From Linum tenue (Eukaryota > Streptophyta > Magnoliopsida > Malpighiales > Linaceae): a stretch of DNA of 64,000 bases. Location: positions 2,542,001 through 2,606,000 of the forward strand of contig CAMGYJ010000011.1 of NCBI GenBank assembly GCA_946122785.1, written 5' to 3'. Below are positions 35,531 to 48,712 of the stretch, piece after piece; within the stretch, counting starts at the first letter, position 1, and each line of letters opens with the position of its first letter. A model generated the notes under the pieces. It made no database searches and was not told the origin of the DNA. It saw nothing but the letters and a program-made list of their open reading frames with translations. The position numbers and the translations under genes are program-made.

Positions 35531-36596
35531 AAAACGGTGATATAGTTTTTACATGTTGGGAAACAGACTATACATGATCAATGTTGTTAAATTATTCAAG
35601 AAATTGAGTTTATTTATAACATATTTACGACTTTATAATATCTAACATATGATGTAATAAAAGTAAAATTCTAAACAATTTGAGTAAAATTACATACAAT
35701 TTAGGGGACGGGTATTATCCATCTCAAAATAAATTAAATAGAGCGAGTTAGATCAAAATTGGCATATCTAACATCAACGAGGCATGGAATGCAATGACCC
35801 ATTATTTATTTTCCACTTTTCTTGACTTTTTACATTACTATATACAAGTCCCTCTCATCCTTGAAACATTCAATTGTCCTGTTGACTGCCTTTGTGAAGT
35901 GAAACCTTACCTGAATGTTATCAACCCGATGAAAGTGAACTTTGAAGCTCTCCTGTCTCCCTCCTCCAACCAATATTCATGTTTTTATACATTTCTGATT
36001 TTCTTCATAAGGGAGTGAAAATGGCTTGGTACATGCATTTAATTGAAGCAGTAGCATACTGCATATTATATACCCTCAATCCTCATCCACCATGTAGGTT
36101 TACATGGAGCAGCTGATCAATGGCTGGGAAGCCTATAAATCTAAATTGAATATGTTGGTTCACTTCAATAAATGCAAACATGCATATCACACTTACATTT
36201 CCTACCTTTTGCCAATGTTATAATTAGGGTTGGAAATGTGCCAACCTGTTCGCGAGCTGCTAGGCGCTCGGCTAGGGAAAAGCTCGTTTCATACTTGACT
36301 CGTTTACTATCAAGCCGAGGTTGAGCCAAGCCTTGTTCGGCTCGCAAGCTCGAGAGTCACCTCGACTCAGTGTCTTGTTGAGCTCAACTCGTGAGCTAGT
36401 TCATTTTGAGCTATGATCTGACTCGATGGTGTGGCTAGCATGCCACCGTAACTTGCGGCTTATGAGTGAATTGATTTATAGCTTATGAGTTGGTTTGTTG
36501 ATAATTTGTAGGTTTGTTAGATTATGCATCTCACTACATGTAATGTTTAAAGCTTTCATGAGTACATGACCAAATATTTCTCATTTATAATTTAAA

Positions 36597-38041
36597 GGGC
36601 TAATACCACTACAACACCCGAACTATCGCGAAAATGCCACTTGTGTCCTATTGTTTCCAATATTCCATTTGTGTCCTGAACTATGATTCCGTTAGTGTTG
36701 ACTTTTGTTGACCGTTAGTATTTAACAGAAAAACCAGTCAGCATCTGACGTGGCATGTGACTTAAAAATAATTAAAATAAAATAAATGAAAATAAAGCCT
36801 CTTTCCCCTTCCCTTTCCCACCTCGTCTCAGCGACGGATGCGTCCCCTCCGGTCACCCTCCCCGCTCTCGTGCCAATCGCCGCTCCAACCATCCACGACC
36901 TGTCGGAGCTCACCATTCCCTTCCCCAGATTCGGGTACCCCTTCACCCTCTCCAGCGCCTCCTTGATAACCACATCTGCCACTCCTCCTTCCTTCACCAA
37001 TACTAAGAACTCCCACTCTCACTCCCTACCTTGAAGCATGAACCCGCAACAAAATGGTGACGATGGAGGTGGGATGAGCTTAGACTCCAAACCAATTTCC
37101 CTCTACAAAAAGGCTTGGGAACGAGTGGGAAGTTGGAACTCTGGTCAAATTAATTTCTAATTCCAATCACTAAGACCCCAAATCCCTAATTGCTGCAAGC
37201 TGAAGGGGTTTCGAGGATCTGGTGGTTGCGCCATCGATTGGAGGTGGAGGCTGCTACTCTGGCTTCTGGGAAGTCAGACCCTTGGTTGAATGGGAGGAGA
37301 GAAGGGCCAGGGTCGTCGGTGGCCGTTGGGGGTTCACAGGGATTCGAGGAGGATGGTCATCGCCATCGATCTGGGGAAGAGTTTCCTTGAATCCGAAAAA
37401 TTGCAGCAGCAACAGTTGCGGCGGGGAGAAGAGTGGAGGCGGCGGTGGCCTCGGGTTCTCGAAGACGAAGCCCGGCGGGATCGTCACGTTCTCACCGCGG
37501 TCGCCGAACTCGTCCTTGTAGTACAGGAGCTGCCGCCGGCAGAGGTAGGAGACCTCAGCTTGAGTGAGTGTTCCATGGCTGGAAATGGCTGGTGGGATCT
37601 CTGCAGCAAAAGTGCCACTCCAATGGGGCTTTTCTTTCGAGTTCTTGCTTTGATTTTCCTCTCAAACAGGAGCCAAAGCTTGAATCTTTGGCAGAGAAGA
37701 AGAAGAGTTTTTTATTATTTTGTTTTAAAATTTTGGTTTAATAACATAATTGAATTTACATTTTCTTTAATTTTAACTCATTTTTTTTATTTAATTTGAA
37801 TTAAAAAAATATTAGGTCAATGACGTGGCACCTATGTGGCAGTCTCGTTTTTTGCCACGTCAACAAAAGTCAAATTCGCGTTGACCACCGTTTGGTCAAC
37901 TGTTATCTTTAACGGTCAACGAAATTGACAGGATACAAATGACACAAAGTATCATAGTTCAGGACACAGATGGAATATTGGAAACAATAGGACACAAGTG
38001 GCATTTTCGCGATAGTTCGGGTGTTGTAGTGGTATTAGCCC
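36597..38041. mobile_element. Long-TIR Pack-MULE, 1445 bp
   Basis: Perfect 9 bp duplication taatttaaa at 36588-36596 and 38042-38050. The terminal inverted repeats start GGGCTAATACCACTACAACA at both ends and are nearly identical for about 90 bases, one mismatch being visible. The core between about 36790 and 37700 is GC-rich and unlike its surroundings. It includes a minus-strand fragment resembling an LRR-extensin gene at 37439-37580 and a Pro/Ser-rich stretch at 36786-37034 of unknown origin. No transposase frame is present. Confidence 0.88.
37439..37580 (-). pseudogene. Captured fragment of an LRR-extensin-like gene
   Basis: Minus-strand reading gives ...LTQAEVSYLC then RRQLLYYKDEFGDRGENVT and IPPGFVFENPR. 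From memory this block matches the stretch before the first leucine-rich repeat of plant LRX/extensin-like wall proteins, where FENPRLR normally leads into the YIALQAWK helix. Here it passes instead into a proline run and unrelated sequence, so the gene piece is truncated at both sides. It sits inside a MULE, which explains how it moved. The family name is recalled and needs a search; the frame and residues are directly visible. Confidence 0.6.
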
Positions 38042-38266
38042 TAATTTAAAAGAGAAAATATGTCTGGGTTGTCCATATACTAATTACTATGACATGATAT
38101 GAACAATTGAAACTAATTAACTAAATAATCTGATACTTGAGATTGAACCGATCTCAATAATTAGAGCTCGTGGACTCATTAATGACTCGAACTCGAACTG
38201 AGCTCGACTCTTTTATTAACGAGCTGAGCTCAAAGTAGATCGAAACTCAACTCATTTGCCGCCATA

Positions 38267-41200
38267 ATTATATAGTGATCAATTCTTTCCCCCTTGTAGA
38301 ATATTAGGGTTGATAAGTGGACCAACTCTCAACTAAAAAGTTCAGAAATGTCATACTAATGTTTCACCTATATCTAGCAAATTGAGAAGCATACCTAACA
38401 AATATGAGAATGATTATGATTGCAGAGAGTAATGGGGAAACACAAAATCATCATATTATTATCTGTTAATATATAATAGTAGTTGAGATATCAATATCAA
38501 TTATCAGACTTGTCTTCCCATGCATGTACACATTTTAGTTTCTGATAGTACCTAGCAATGATGTTCTCTGTTATATTGTACTGAACACTGCACCATTTGT
38601 TATCAGTTGTTAGTACTTAGGGATATGAATAAATTCACATTTCAATTATATCAAGGACTTTTTCGAACGAGTGTGTTCAAGAAAATTCCGACGAGGTGGT
38701 GGATTCAAAGTTGAGATTTTTCAAAAATGAGTGAAACACCTTGACCAGGTACATGAAGCACATGAAGTTCACTTCTCAATCAATCACAACAACCACTATT
38801 ACGATAGCTAAAGTTCTAAAGAACATTAAAAACCCCCATTTACTCACTTGCATTGAATAATCAAACAAACCAAATTCCTTTCATAAATGGACATGAGATT
38901 ATAGAACCATGAAGATGCATGTGAAAGAAGTTTCTACTTTCTACTACTCAGACTACCACCACCACCAAACTCAAATAATTGAATTGAACCACATCCCAAT
39001 ATTTATGTATTTCTAACTAATTACAAAAAGAAAAGATGTAAGAATGGAAAGGAAAAATGAGTGTTTGTGAAATCGTATAGTACTGGCGGTCGAATGGAAA
39101 ACTTCTTATTGAAGACTAAATTGACAGGCAGTTTTTAGCGGTATAATCTCCAATATTATTGGTACAACCTCCGGTACGATTTTACATTCGAAAAAATAAA
39201 CCGACAACAAAAAGATATTGAAATTTATGGTGCTGGATGAAGGGTGGGAGGGGAGGGTATTGAAAATAATTAAGAGTCTCATGCAGCTGGTATGGTCCTT
39301 GTTGTTTGAGCAGAGCAAGTCTTTCTCAGGCTGGCCCCCTCCAATAGTGCAGATGAGATCAGATTCAGAAACAGAACACCAAAACGAAGGGTCCCTCTCT
39401 CTGGTTTTCCTCTCCCTCCCAATTGAAACATTGGGGGAGTCAATTGCATAGATGGTCACGATACTCTAGAGTGGTTGATAAATCGAACATCGAACTATGA
39501 CTTTTAACGCGCTCGCTTATAAAACATATTAGTGTGCCGCATACATAATCCAAGTAGCTACTGAGCAAGAAGAGAAAGCGATTAGAGTGGGGTTCGGTAT
39601 TATGAATTGAGTAACGAGTTTCGTTTGGATTGACTGTTTACTACAACGAGTAGTTCTTGCAAGCTAAAGAGGGCATTGTGTTTTATTTGGGTAACGTGGA
39701 CGAGTTGACACGCTAATATATGGATTATTTAGATGCGAAACCCGACGAAGATGAATATTGCCATTTTTCTTAGTTGTTCCAAATCTCGGCGATTGGTTTG
39801 TCAGCAAATCAAAGTTGGATGATCGATTGGTCGGTGCGACAATGTCTAGTTGCCATATATGTCAAACTAATTTGGCTACTGCACATCCATTGCGTGAATC
39901 AAGTAATTGTGCTAAATGTGATAGAAAAATTGTTTTCCCCCCTTTACCATCTTGCCTCTCTTCTTCTTCTTCATTAAAGAGTACCCAATGGGCATCCAAT
40001 GCAATGGAGAGAAAAATGTGAAGGGATCTTTTATGTGTATGTATATTGATATTGTGTAGACCTAATTTCTAGTGGTCACCATCTCCTTATAAATTTCCAT
40101 GCATGCAATGCCAAGTTTTCTTTATTTTTAGTAGTCAAGCCAAAGCTGCAAATGCAAAAGAACAATCATTAATATCTTGAAGTGTTGTTGGTTGGGTTTA
40201 TGTCAGTTGTGCTTGTGTAGATGGGATGTCCCCATAAGGAAGATAAGGTGAAATCTGCATATGTAGATAAGATAGAAAATTTATTAAATTTTATCCAAAT
40301 AGGGTTTAGGTTAATCAATTAGAAGAACCTAAAGTTTGCCAAATTCTGTATCATTGTTAGCTTTCAAAAAAAAAAAAAAAAAATTATTGTCTGATTTCTC
40401 AGTAGATAAATAAATGAAAGTTACTAGAACTCGAATCTGTCAATTGATAATGGTAGTTGTCTCAAAATTTATTCGCTGACAGAATAATTTGGCTTTGATT
40501 TATACAAGTAGTGATGAGGTCACAATGCTATTACGAGTTACGACCTAAACTCATAGTATTTTCTTAGTTTCCATTATAAACCTCATCAACTTATCAAATT
40601 CCCTTATTAAAATCTAATATGACTCTAAATTTTTTAAAAAAATATAGGCCGAGTTTTATGTCCCGGTATTTACTTCTAAAACGGCTACTAAATCAACTAC
40701 ACTACCCTCGTATAAGCTCCATCGGCTTTGGTTTGATCCATAATCAATTTGTCGATGTGTTACTGCACCATCCAAAAACCAGACATACTTGGATGAAATG
40801 AGCTAAACATTTGTACTACACTTATGCATTGTGTTCTGCTCTTACCAAAGGTAATTCACTAACCAAAAGGAAAAGTCCAAAATGTACCATTTCACCACCA
40901 ATAAAAAAACCCCCCAGTTTTACAGTTGAAGGATGGGACCTTATAAAATGAATATACCCTTTAAAAAATGTGACAACTCACCATATACCTCACTAATATC
41001 AGGATGCCATATAAAGGCTAGCAAACATATTTACATTTGGATGCATAAATAGAAGACCAAGAAGAAGGAGGAGAGGGAGATGTAGGAAGAGGAGGAAGCA
41101 AAGCAGAAGTGTTAAATGGGAAGTAGACAAGTAGCATTGAATAGGGAATTTAATGGTAAGAGCAGAGATATGGGGTTGGTGGTCCTTAATAATAAGGGTA

Positions 41201-42564
41201 GATGCAAGTGAGCAAAGCCAAATTCAATTGGTGAAAATAAAAAGGAAAAATAGAAAGATTGGGTTTTGTACTTTTACTAGTGTCTTATTTGGAAAGTGAA
41301 AAAAGTTACAATCTTGGAAGGTAAAAGACCCCAAGAGTTACAAGTGGAAAAAGAAATGGGGAGTAAATTGTGAAGGGATGGGAAGATAGGAATGGGGAAG
41401 TGAATTGAACATTTACAAGTGCAAAATCTTATCGACGGTTCGATTAGAAAAATTATTTATTGGAGTTTAAAATTTTATCGATATGAAATGGTTGAACTCT
41501 AGTTGAACCAAAATTTAAGCACAAAAAATACTATATCATTGACTTTTCGGAACAATCTACTATACAATATTACAGTAGTTTCATTTAAGGTCCTCAACAG
41601 TCCATCTTACAAAGAATTGGGTACAGAGAAGGACAATAAAATTATTGGGTGGGTTGATGGAAGATTCAGCTTATATACAATTGTCAATTTGTCATTGTAA
41701 TAAAGAAAGAGGGGGAAAAAAAAACTTTGGTTCCCATCCATTCTGCAAGCATGTCTGTTGTTCCAGACAAAGATTTTGGGTATCTCTCTCTTTTGACAGC
41801 CTGGGAAATGGTTGCCTCCCCTCACAATTCATATTTTATTTCCCATATGGTACCTCATTATCTTTCAAATTTACAGAATACCTCCCTTCATCTTAAAAAC
41901 TTTCACAAAGATGGCACTTCCCCAATCTGCATTTGCTTTGATGGGCAGGCTGGCTTTCTTCTGTTTGCCATTGCAGTCTGTTGCTGCAACTGCAATCTGC
42001 AGAACTTCCCCTAATTTACTCTCCCCTTTGTTTGAGTTACATAGTTTTGGGATATAGCTTGCATATGGAGCAGAAGAACTATGCAGAAAGCCACTTCATA
42101 GCATTGTAAACAATGGGGAGATTAAGTTTCAGGACAGTAGTACCAAGATATGATAGAACCAACTGTGACACCAGAATGGGAAATGGGAAGGTGGGGAAAT
42201 TCAATCACAGATGGTGTTTATGAATGCAGATGTGTAAAACCAAAAAGAAAGAAGATGATTGATTATGTTGTTTGTGAGAGAGGAAGTAGTAGTACCATTT
42301 TTGTTGATGTAAGAAACCCAACCAAGCATGGGTTTGTGTGGGGAAGAAGGACAGTAATAATATGACAGATGGAGGGGCAGGTCCCCCCAAAAAATGACCT
42401 ATTGTATGTAACTGATGAAAATGGTGTAGGAAAGTGATTGGAGAGGAAGAACAGATCTCTAAAAAATATATTTTGTTGGATCATAATGAACCCTCTACCT
42501 AGTTCATGCATTGTGAGAGAGAGTGACTATCCATTGATTCTTGGCCCTCAACAGCTGTGAAAAA
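38267..42564. other. 4.3 kb without a supported gene
   Basis: AT-rich DNA. A mixed-composition stretch at 39215-39450 and another at 41730-42400 could belong to a non-coding transcript, but their open frames (for example 41727-42014 and 42150-42365) have no recognised motif, splice pattern or core promoter. A poly-A run lies near 40367-40383. No plant microRNA that I know was recognised. Confidence 0.4.
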
Positions 42565-42567
42565 TCT

Positions 42568-43190
42568 GATACGGGTCGTTTGAATGGAGCAATTCGGTGA
42601 TACAATTGGGTCAGATTGTATTGTCTGGATATACACAAATCAATCGGAGCACTTGAGCATGATAAATTTTCGAACTGCTATGCTGTGAGACAATTATAAT
42701 TGTCTCGGGAGGAAGGTAATTTTTGTTGTCTCATTACAAATTACTCATTTTGTTAAACGAGTCAATTTGCTCAATTATCTCATCTCTTAATTGTTCTATC
42801 GAAACAACCCCTTTAGCAGTCAAGTGCTTGTATGGGTTAGTACTAATATTCATTGCACTTATCGTGATTATACCTTGAATGGTGCTTGTAAGATGGATGA
42901 ATAATTACTCGTAACTCACTAATGAAAGATTCTCTCATGAAAGTAAGCGACTAATTCTCCTCAATGGCAAGAATAACTCATCTTCCTACAAACCACTAAT
43001 TTTACAAAATGAGACAATATTGACCCAATTGCCTCATTTATGAACCTTTTCCATCGAAATGGCCCATTGCATAAATATTGTAATCAGTACTTATCGTGAT
43101 TATCGCCTGAATCTTGGTTACAAAAGGAATGGATAGTTACTCGTGACTCACGAGCGGAAGATCCTCCTACGACAAGAAGCGATTAAGCAT
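42568..43190. repeat. MITE-like repeat with a tandemly duplicated right half
   Basis: The left end gggtcgtttgaatggagcaa has inverted partners at 42790-42815 and again near 43030-43065. Each partner is followed by a copy of a block beginning (c/t)acttatcgtgattat (42856 and 43088). The right arm and its flank thus appear twice, about 230-250 bases apart. Exact ends are unclear. Confidence 0.4.
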
Positions 43191-43564
43191 ATAGATGATT
43201 AACGTCACATCTGCACGAGATTCATCTTCTTCCTCGTCCTATGCTATAACAACATTTTTTTGCTACAACCAAATACAGCAAAGCAATCAGGAGAGAGAGA
43301 GTCGCCTCCAAACAATTTGCGTCAAAATTTCAGGCCCAACATGTCGTCTCCCTCCCTTTATCTCAACTGGCAAAATATATGAACGTGACCGCAGGAATTG
43401 GTCGATGGCGACTTGCAGAGTTTTGGCGCGCGCGGGCAGGTCTCCTTATTTCGATCCAAATTTCTTCTTCTCTATATGTGGAAGAGAACTCTGCATTTTG
43501 CATCCACTTTTTTTCCAGATAGTATGCAGGAGATCAGCTAGGTCCACTCTCGCTTTCATTTTTG

Positions 43565-44052
43565 TTTTGGCTTCGGAGCTACACATGGTCTCGGGGGGCC
43601 TCGGCCCCCCCGAGAATTTGAAAGTTACGTATAAATTGTATCGGTATTTGGAAATTTCGTATTACATAAAGAAGATAATATTATTACTTAATGTGCAAAT
43701 ATGGCAAAAGAAAGCAAGTTAGTCTAGCGGATGAGATTATGGTAAATCTATCTTCAGGTAATGAGTTCGATACCCAGCATATTTTGTTGCTATTTTAATT
43801 TTATTTTTCAGTTTTAATAATTTCTCATCCATTTTAATTATATGGTCCTTTTAATTTCGGTTTCAATGTGGTTCTTAAGTCTTTTAGTTTCAAAATTAGG
43901 TTTTATATGGCTGAATAATCAATTTCCTCAAATCTTCTTAAATATTGGGTATAATAATATTAAAAATATATTTTATTATTTTTATCGTCGTTTTGAAGTA
44001 ACGTAATAAAAAATTCCGGCCCCCCCGAACATTGAATCCTAGCTCCGTCTCT
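43565..44052. mobile_element. Possible transposon with CGGAGCTA/GGGGGG-type ends
   Basis: Left part cggagctacacatggtctcggggggcc (43571 on) and right end read inward cagagacggagctaggatt...ggggggcc resemble each other and the GGCGGAGCTAG ends of common plant elements. Inside are an A-box match (43720-43730, tagtctagcgg) and a B-box-like agttcgatacc (43764-43774), a tRNA-like promoter arrangement. Boundaries and class are uncertain. Confidence 0.35.
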
Positions 44053-44689
44053 GGCTTTCAGAAAATGAAAGGATGGAGAAAATGTGGCCTATGTTTGAGC
44101 TAGTTGAACCCGTGAAGGAGTGAGCCTGTGCTGTGCCTGCCTGCATTTTGGTTTGCGATAGTACACATGATATCATCAAATCATAGGGAACGAGATGGGC
44201 TAACTGACTTTGTAAGCATTTGCGTCGTCGTCTGACTCGTCTGTCTTCAATCAACGTCGACATCGATCCTACACATTTTTATATGTGTGCTCTGTCGTCC
44301 ATGACAAGAGGAACAAGACATACCGAGGTGCCAACAAGATCGCGATGGCTGAATGCCATGCTACATTTAGCCGAGCAAGGTCGTTCTACGCTCGAATATG
44401 GTGAGCTCATTAGTAGGATTCGAATTCAAGTTCAACAGGGTGAAGAGAACAATCAAAGCAAACCAGATGGGTAGTTCAAGGTTAATAAGGCTCCATATTG
44501 TTTAAGTGAAGAGTTACCTCGGTGGTATCCGTTACTTCTGAGGTGTAATGAGGTGAACAGAAAAACACCATGAACATTCAGACAGTGAGCAGACAAAAAG
44601 GAAGACGATTAAGAGCTCGTTCAGGTTCAGGGGGGTGCTCCTAAATACCCATTAAGACGGGGTTTACCAGCTAGAGACTATCTATCTAT
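44053..44689. other. Spacer downstream of NRPB3
   Basis: Mixed composition. The last 150-200 bases are probably NRPB3 3' UTR, including a (TCTA)n run at 44678-44691. The frame 44220-44474 has no recognised motif. Confidence 0.4.
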
Positions 44690-46238
44690 CTATCCTCCAC
44701 GCATATGAGCACCGAGTTCACCAAACTGATCGTCAGCTTCAACTGTATCATCAGACAAACGAACTGCATCCAGCTTTTGTTTGAGTATCTCTATGGCATT
44801 AAGCACCAGCTGAGAAGCTTTAACAGCACCGGTCGTCTCAACCGTGAATATGAAGCTGTCCTCCTTGGCTTTAATGTCGATAAGCCCTGTCTTCCCCATT
44901 GATTCCAGTTTCTTGATGACTTCATCATCGTAAGTATATGCTTCAGCATCCACAACCACAACCTGCAAACACGGTCATTTAAAGAAAGCAAAACCACTCT
45001 GAAGCGATTGGATAAAAACCTAACAGAAAAATGATTTGGTAAAACACAAGGCAGCAATCATTCAAAGATATGCACTGTTCCACTAACCTGTTGGGTAGTA
45101 GGATCAATGTCGAAAACCTTGGTAGGGCTGCTCTCTACTATACTCTGCTTATCTTCAAGTGACAATCTTGCCATCATATCTTCATTGATATTGATCTCTG
45201 GTTCATACATGAAAGTCACGGTGGCTGCTGGAGACCACTTCGCATGATCTTTCCCAATACCTTTCCTAGCTATTGCCCGGAGTCTTAGCTCTTGTCCACG
45301 GCGCAGTTTCACAATCATAACCCCCCTACAAACAGAAGATATCAACAACTCATTATCACCAAGGCTAACAACCACCAAAGAGGGGAAATGAAAGGTGGCT
45401 AATAAGCAGCAATAGACTCCAGATCATCTGACCACCCACAATTTCTGCAAACTCGATCGTTCCTCTTCCCAAATCCTTTTGGGAAGCTTCGGTTTGCTAC
45501 CCACGACGCGATTATCTAACAACAATACAGTCAATTTGGTAAACTAGAACACCATGGGCATGTTTCAGGAGCAATAACCTTCCTATCTTGAGCAGCCTCC
45601 AGTAAGGAAATGTGACATTCTTACAATTAGGGTAGAATTAGTGTCAAAAGGGGGAAACGTTTTCTCATAAACCCTAGAAATCCAAAAACAGCACCACCCC
45701 AAAATCCAGCTCCAGATTATCGCATGCAGAACTAAGAACAAAGGGAACAGGGAAAGCAATAACGAGATAGATTCAGTAAGAAACGGCATTACTTCTGCTC
45801 AGAGGTCTCATCGCCGGCAATTTCATTGAAGTCGACGGGAACCACGGTGTGATCGGAGCTCAGCAAGTCCTTGCTGGTGACATCCAGGGTCTGGTCCACC
45901 ACGCACTTGGCCCGCAGGTGGAACTCGACGGAGCAGTACTCGCACTGTCCGTCGCCGTCGCAGGCGTCGCAGTCGCGGGAGAATCGCATGCTCATGGCCC
46001 GCTCGCTGGTGAGCGGGATGAGCCCCAACCTGTGGGCGATGAACTCGTCGTTGAGGACGGAGGAGTTGACCTCGATCTCGACGAGGTCGATGGCGACGGT
46101 GGGGACCTCGGCGATCATCACGCGGCGGAGGGCGTTGGCCACCGAGGCGTCGGTGTTGCGGAGCTCGAACTTCATGTAGTCGTCCTTCATCTCGCGGATC
46201 TTCACCACGGGTTTGCGCTGGTAGCTGCGTTCCTCCAT
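44690..46238 (-). CDS. NRPB3: RNA polymerase II subunit 3
   Basis: Alpha-like subunit that pairs with NRPB11 and nucleates Pol II assembly; nuclear. Three exons on the minus strand, 46238-45793, 45325-45088 and 44962-44690, join in frame to 318 residues, the family's normal length. Residues 12-50 carry the alpha-type dimerisation motif ([13 protein letters not shown]). Cys90, Cys93, Cys99 and Cys102 ([13 protein letters not shown]) form the zinc site of the insert domain. [30 protein letters not shown] is the hallmark block of the second half, and the end reads [14 protein letters not shown] as in plant NRPB3. The ATG at 46238 starts the conserved N-terminus. TGGGCY-type motifs occur upstream on the opposite side (46483 and 46540 regions). 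Some plants share this subunit with Pol IV and V, which the sequence cannot show. Confidence 0.96.
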
Positions 46239-48413
46239 GGCGGCGAGAGAGAGATCGAAATGGGAGCCGGCGGCGGAGCTGGGCTTCTCTACCCTCGCCG
46301 GTGAAATGCGGGTGAGAAGTGGAAGAGATTGGAATTCGGAACCCCAAGAACGAGGGTTTTAGATTTGGAGCTTTCTCCCGTCAGTGGAATCGATGGTCCG
46401 AATGGCTGACCTGGTTCTTGTGTTCAGTGGAAGATAGGCCAAACTGCGTCGTTTCGTTGGTAGGCCGAAATGAGAAGGTGAATGTGGGCTTTTATCTCGG
46501 GCCATATTCGGCTAGAGGTGGCTTGCTTTCCATCTTGAACTGGGAGTGGGCTGGATTGGGGCCATGCCGGAAGTCGATCTCTTTTATTTTGTGTTTCGTC
46601 CTTACTACAAGTATCATGAAAAATGTACCAAAAAAAAAAGTATCATGAAACAGACCACTAAACATAGACCATAAAGCATAAACACAACAAATCCACTACA
46701 AATAACATAAAGTATATCAGAAAACTTATAAAGCATACCAAAACATCAGCACACAGTAAAAGTTATAAAACAAACAAGATAACTCAAAGCAGATTAAAAG
46801 ATCCCTGAAGCATACCAGAAACTCTATAGAGCATACCAAAAATTAATTAAAGCAGACCACAAGTTTCATAACAGTATTATAGTGACTACAACTCCTTCAT
46901 CCGCCCTTGCCTTCTATTATTCTTTGCCTCCCGCCGTCCACCTCACTTTTACTTGTTTCTTGGTGTTGAAAGCAAAATAGCATGTTACTTGTTAAAAAAT
47001 AAAAAAATTCACTATTATAATTTTGTATTACTTTGTCATCCTTTATGACGATTATAGTTTGCTTCGTGAAATTTCTGATGTATTTTCCTATTTTTCGTGT
47101 TTAAATTCATGTATTTTTTTATCTATCATATCACACTTTTCGATTGGCACCACATTTTGACATGGAAAAAAAAGTTGAATTGAAGAAAATACTATGCGTT
47201 GGTTTGGGATAAATGGGCTCTAACGTCTTTTTCTGTGGCATTTCTAGAAGTCGTGCTCCTCAAATATCTTCTTACTAAAACGTAACTTAATTTGTGGGAT
47301 TCAACGTACGGAATTGTAGTTTGTGAAAAGAGATGAGAAGGTACAGATAGATATCACAGGATTGTACAGTTTTTAAAACTGCGGCGGCTAAGTGATGATG
47401 GGATCTGCATGCCTTGTAATTCGAAACACTGTGTTGGATTTGGATGTACGTCCAGAAATTTGCACGAGTTTTGAACTTGGGGACTCTTTTGGCATTACAA
47501 TATCATATCATATATCATATATTTCCTCGTAGATAACTAACTACTATTATAGAAAGAGTTCGTCAATTCAGCGGTATGGGTGATGATAGTGAAAGGACAA
47601 TTTTTATCGTTAATTTGTAGGTAGGGTTGAAGTTTGCACATGCATCAGACATCAGGTGTTTATCAATGAGGGTTATCAAGATTCGAACATAAAATTTTTC
47701 GGTTACAGAAGGCTCTAATACTATATATGTCAATGCAGGAACTAGCTGACCCCGATAACTTGAATTGTTGAGAGAGATTCAATCATGATTTATAAATCAT
47801 ATATATACCACTTAGTATTTACTAACACTTAGAGTTCACGTAGCTCCACCACTGCGACTATCCTCGTTTCATGTGAATATATGGGAATTATATAGTCTCA
47901 TCTTACCATGCATTGTGCTACTTACATCTGAGTTAAAATATGAGTATACGTATAACATATTGCTGAACGTATCGGGCAACTACTGATTTTCGTTATATGA
48001 ATTATAAATGAATTGGAGTTTGAGACATTATACTATATCAGAATCTCTCTTGGAGAAACTTCGGTATACCTCGTTCTCTACTTCCAACCCAAAAGATCAA
48101 TTTAATAATAATAATAAAAGAACTGATAATTTTGATTCGTAAAAATATATCGAAGTACATCTAAAATATGTGATGCTAATACATATAATATTATGTGTAA
48201 GTGTAACACGTTAGACAAATCTCACATTGACAGAGCACAAGAGAGATCCATGCCATGGTTCATAAGTAAGACGCAAAATTTAACTGACAAGATGTGTTTT
48301 TGAATGAAATGAAGAAGTTTTTTTGTGAGAACTCCAAAGTAAAACGTGCTTAGCGTAGAGCAGTACAAGAATGTGTGAGCTTATGGGAAGTGATCTAAAT
48401 ATATGTACCAAAT
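46239..48413. other. NRPB3 upstream region and AT-rich intergenic DNA
   Basis: The first ~300 bases are the NRPB3 leader and promoter, with TGGGCT words. Then 46640-46900 is A-rich with repeated aaagcataccaaaa-like words. Beyond that no ORF, RNA gene or paired ends were seen. Confidence 0.5.
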
Positions 48414-48421
48414 ACTAAATC

Positions 48422-48704
48422 TGGGGGTGGCATTTCGGTTATTTCGGTTATAACCGATAACCGATTGACCGGTTATCGATTAACCGAAATAACCACTCCC
48501 CCTACCGAAAACCGCCCGAAATATGCTTCGGTTTCTCGGTTATCTCGATTATCGGTTAACCGACCCACTTTTAAAACAAAAAATAATTTCGTCTATCCTC
48601 CGATAACCGACCGAAATTCGGTTACTTTGATTACCGGTTAGTGGATAACCGGCCGGTTATTGATTTAACCGGCCGGGTAGCCGGTAACCGAACTGCCACC
48701 ACTA
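48422..48704. mobile_element. hAT-like MITE, 283 bp, with 8 bp TSD
   Basis: Perfect 8 bp duplication actaaatc at 48414-48421 and 48705-48712. Ends tgggggtggcatttcgg and, read inward, tagtggtggcagttcgg. The interior is packed with CGGTTAACCG-type palindromes. Confidence 0.8.
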
Positions 48705-48712
48705 ACTAAATC

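Larger units (their letters stand above)
36225..38266. mobile_element. hAT-like element interrupted by a MULE
   Basis: The left part (36225-36596) opens tagggttggaaatg and is full of GAGCTCG/CGAGCTC words; the right part (38051-38266) holds the same kind of words and ends catttgccgccata. Taking out the inner MULE (36597-38041 plus one TSD copy) leaves about 590 bases. The 8 bp flanks match at 5 of 8 positions, so the ends are approximate. Confidence 0.5.

Noticed and set aside
39215..39460. Possible microRNA precursor or small gene
   Set aside because: Mixed composition drew attention, but no known plant microRNA sequence and no clear hairpin could be read.
41645..42365. Overlapping ORFs of 71-95 codons
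   Set aside because: Three frames are open at once, composition is unremarkable and no start-site or splice signals support any of them.
43195..43722. 175-codon plus-strand ORF
   Set aside because: No recognisable motif, no promoter or splice context, and it runs into a probable transposon with homopolymer stretches.
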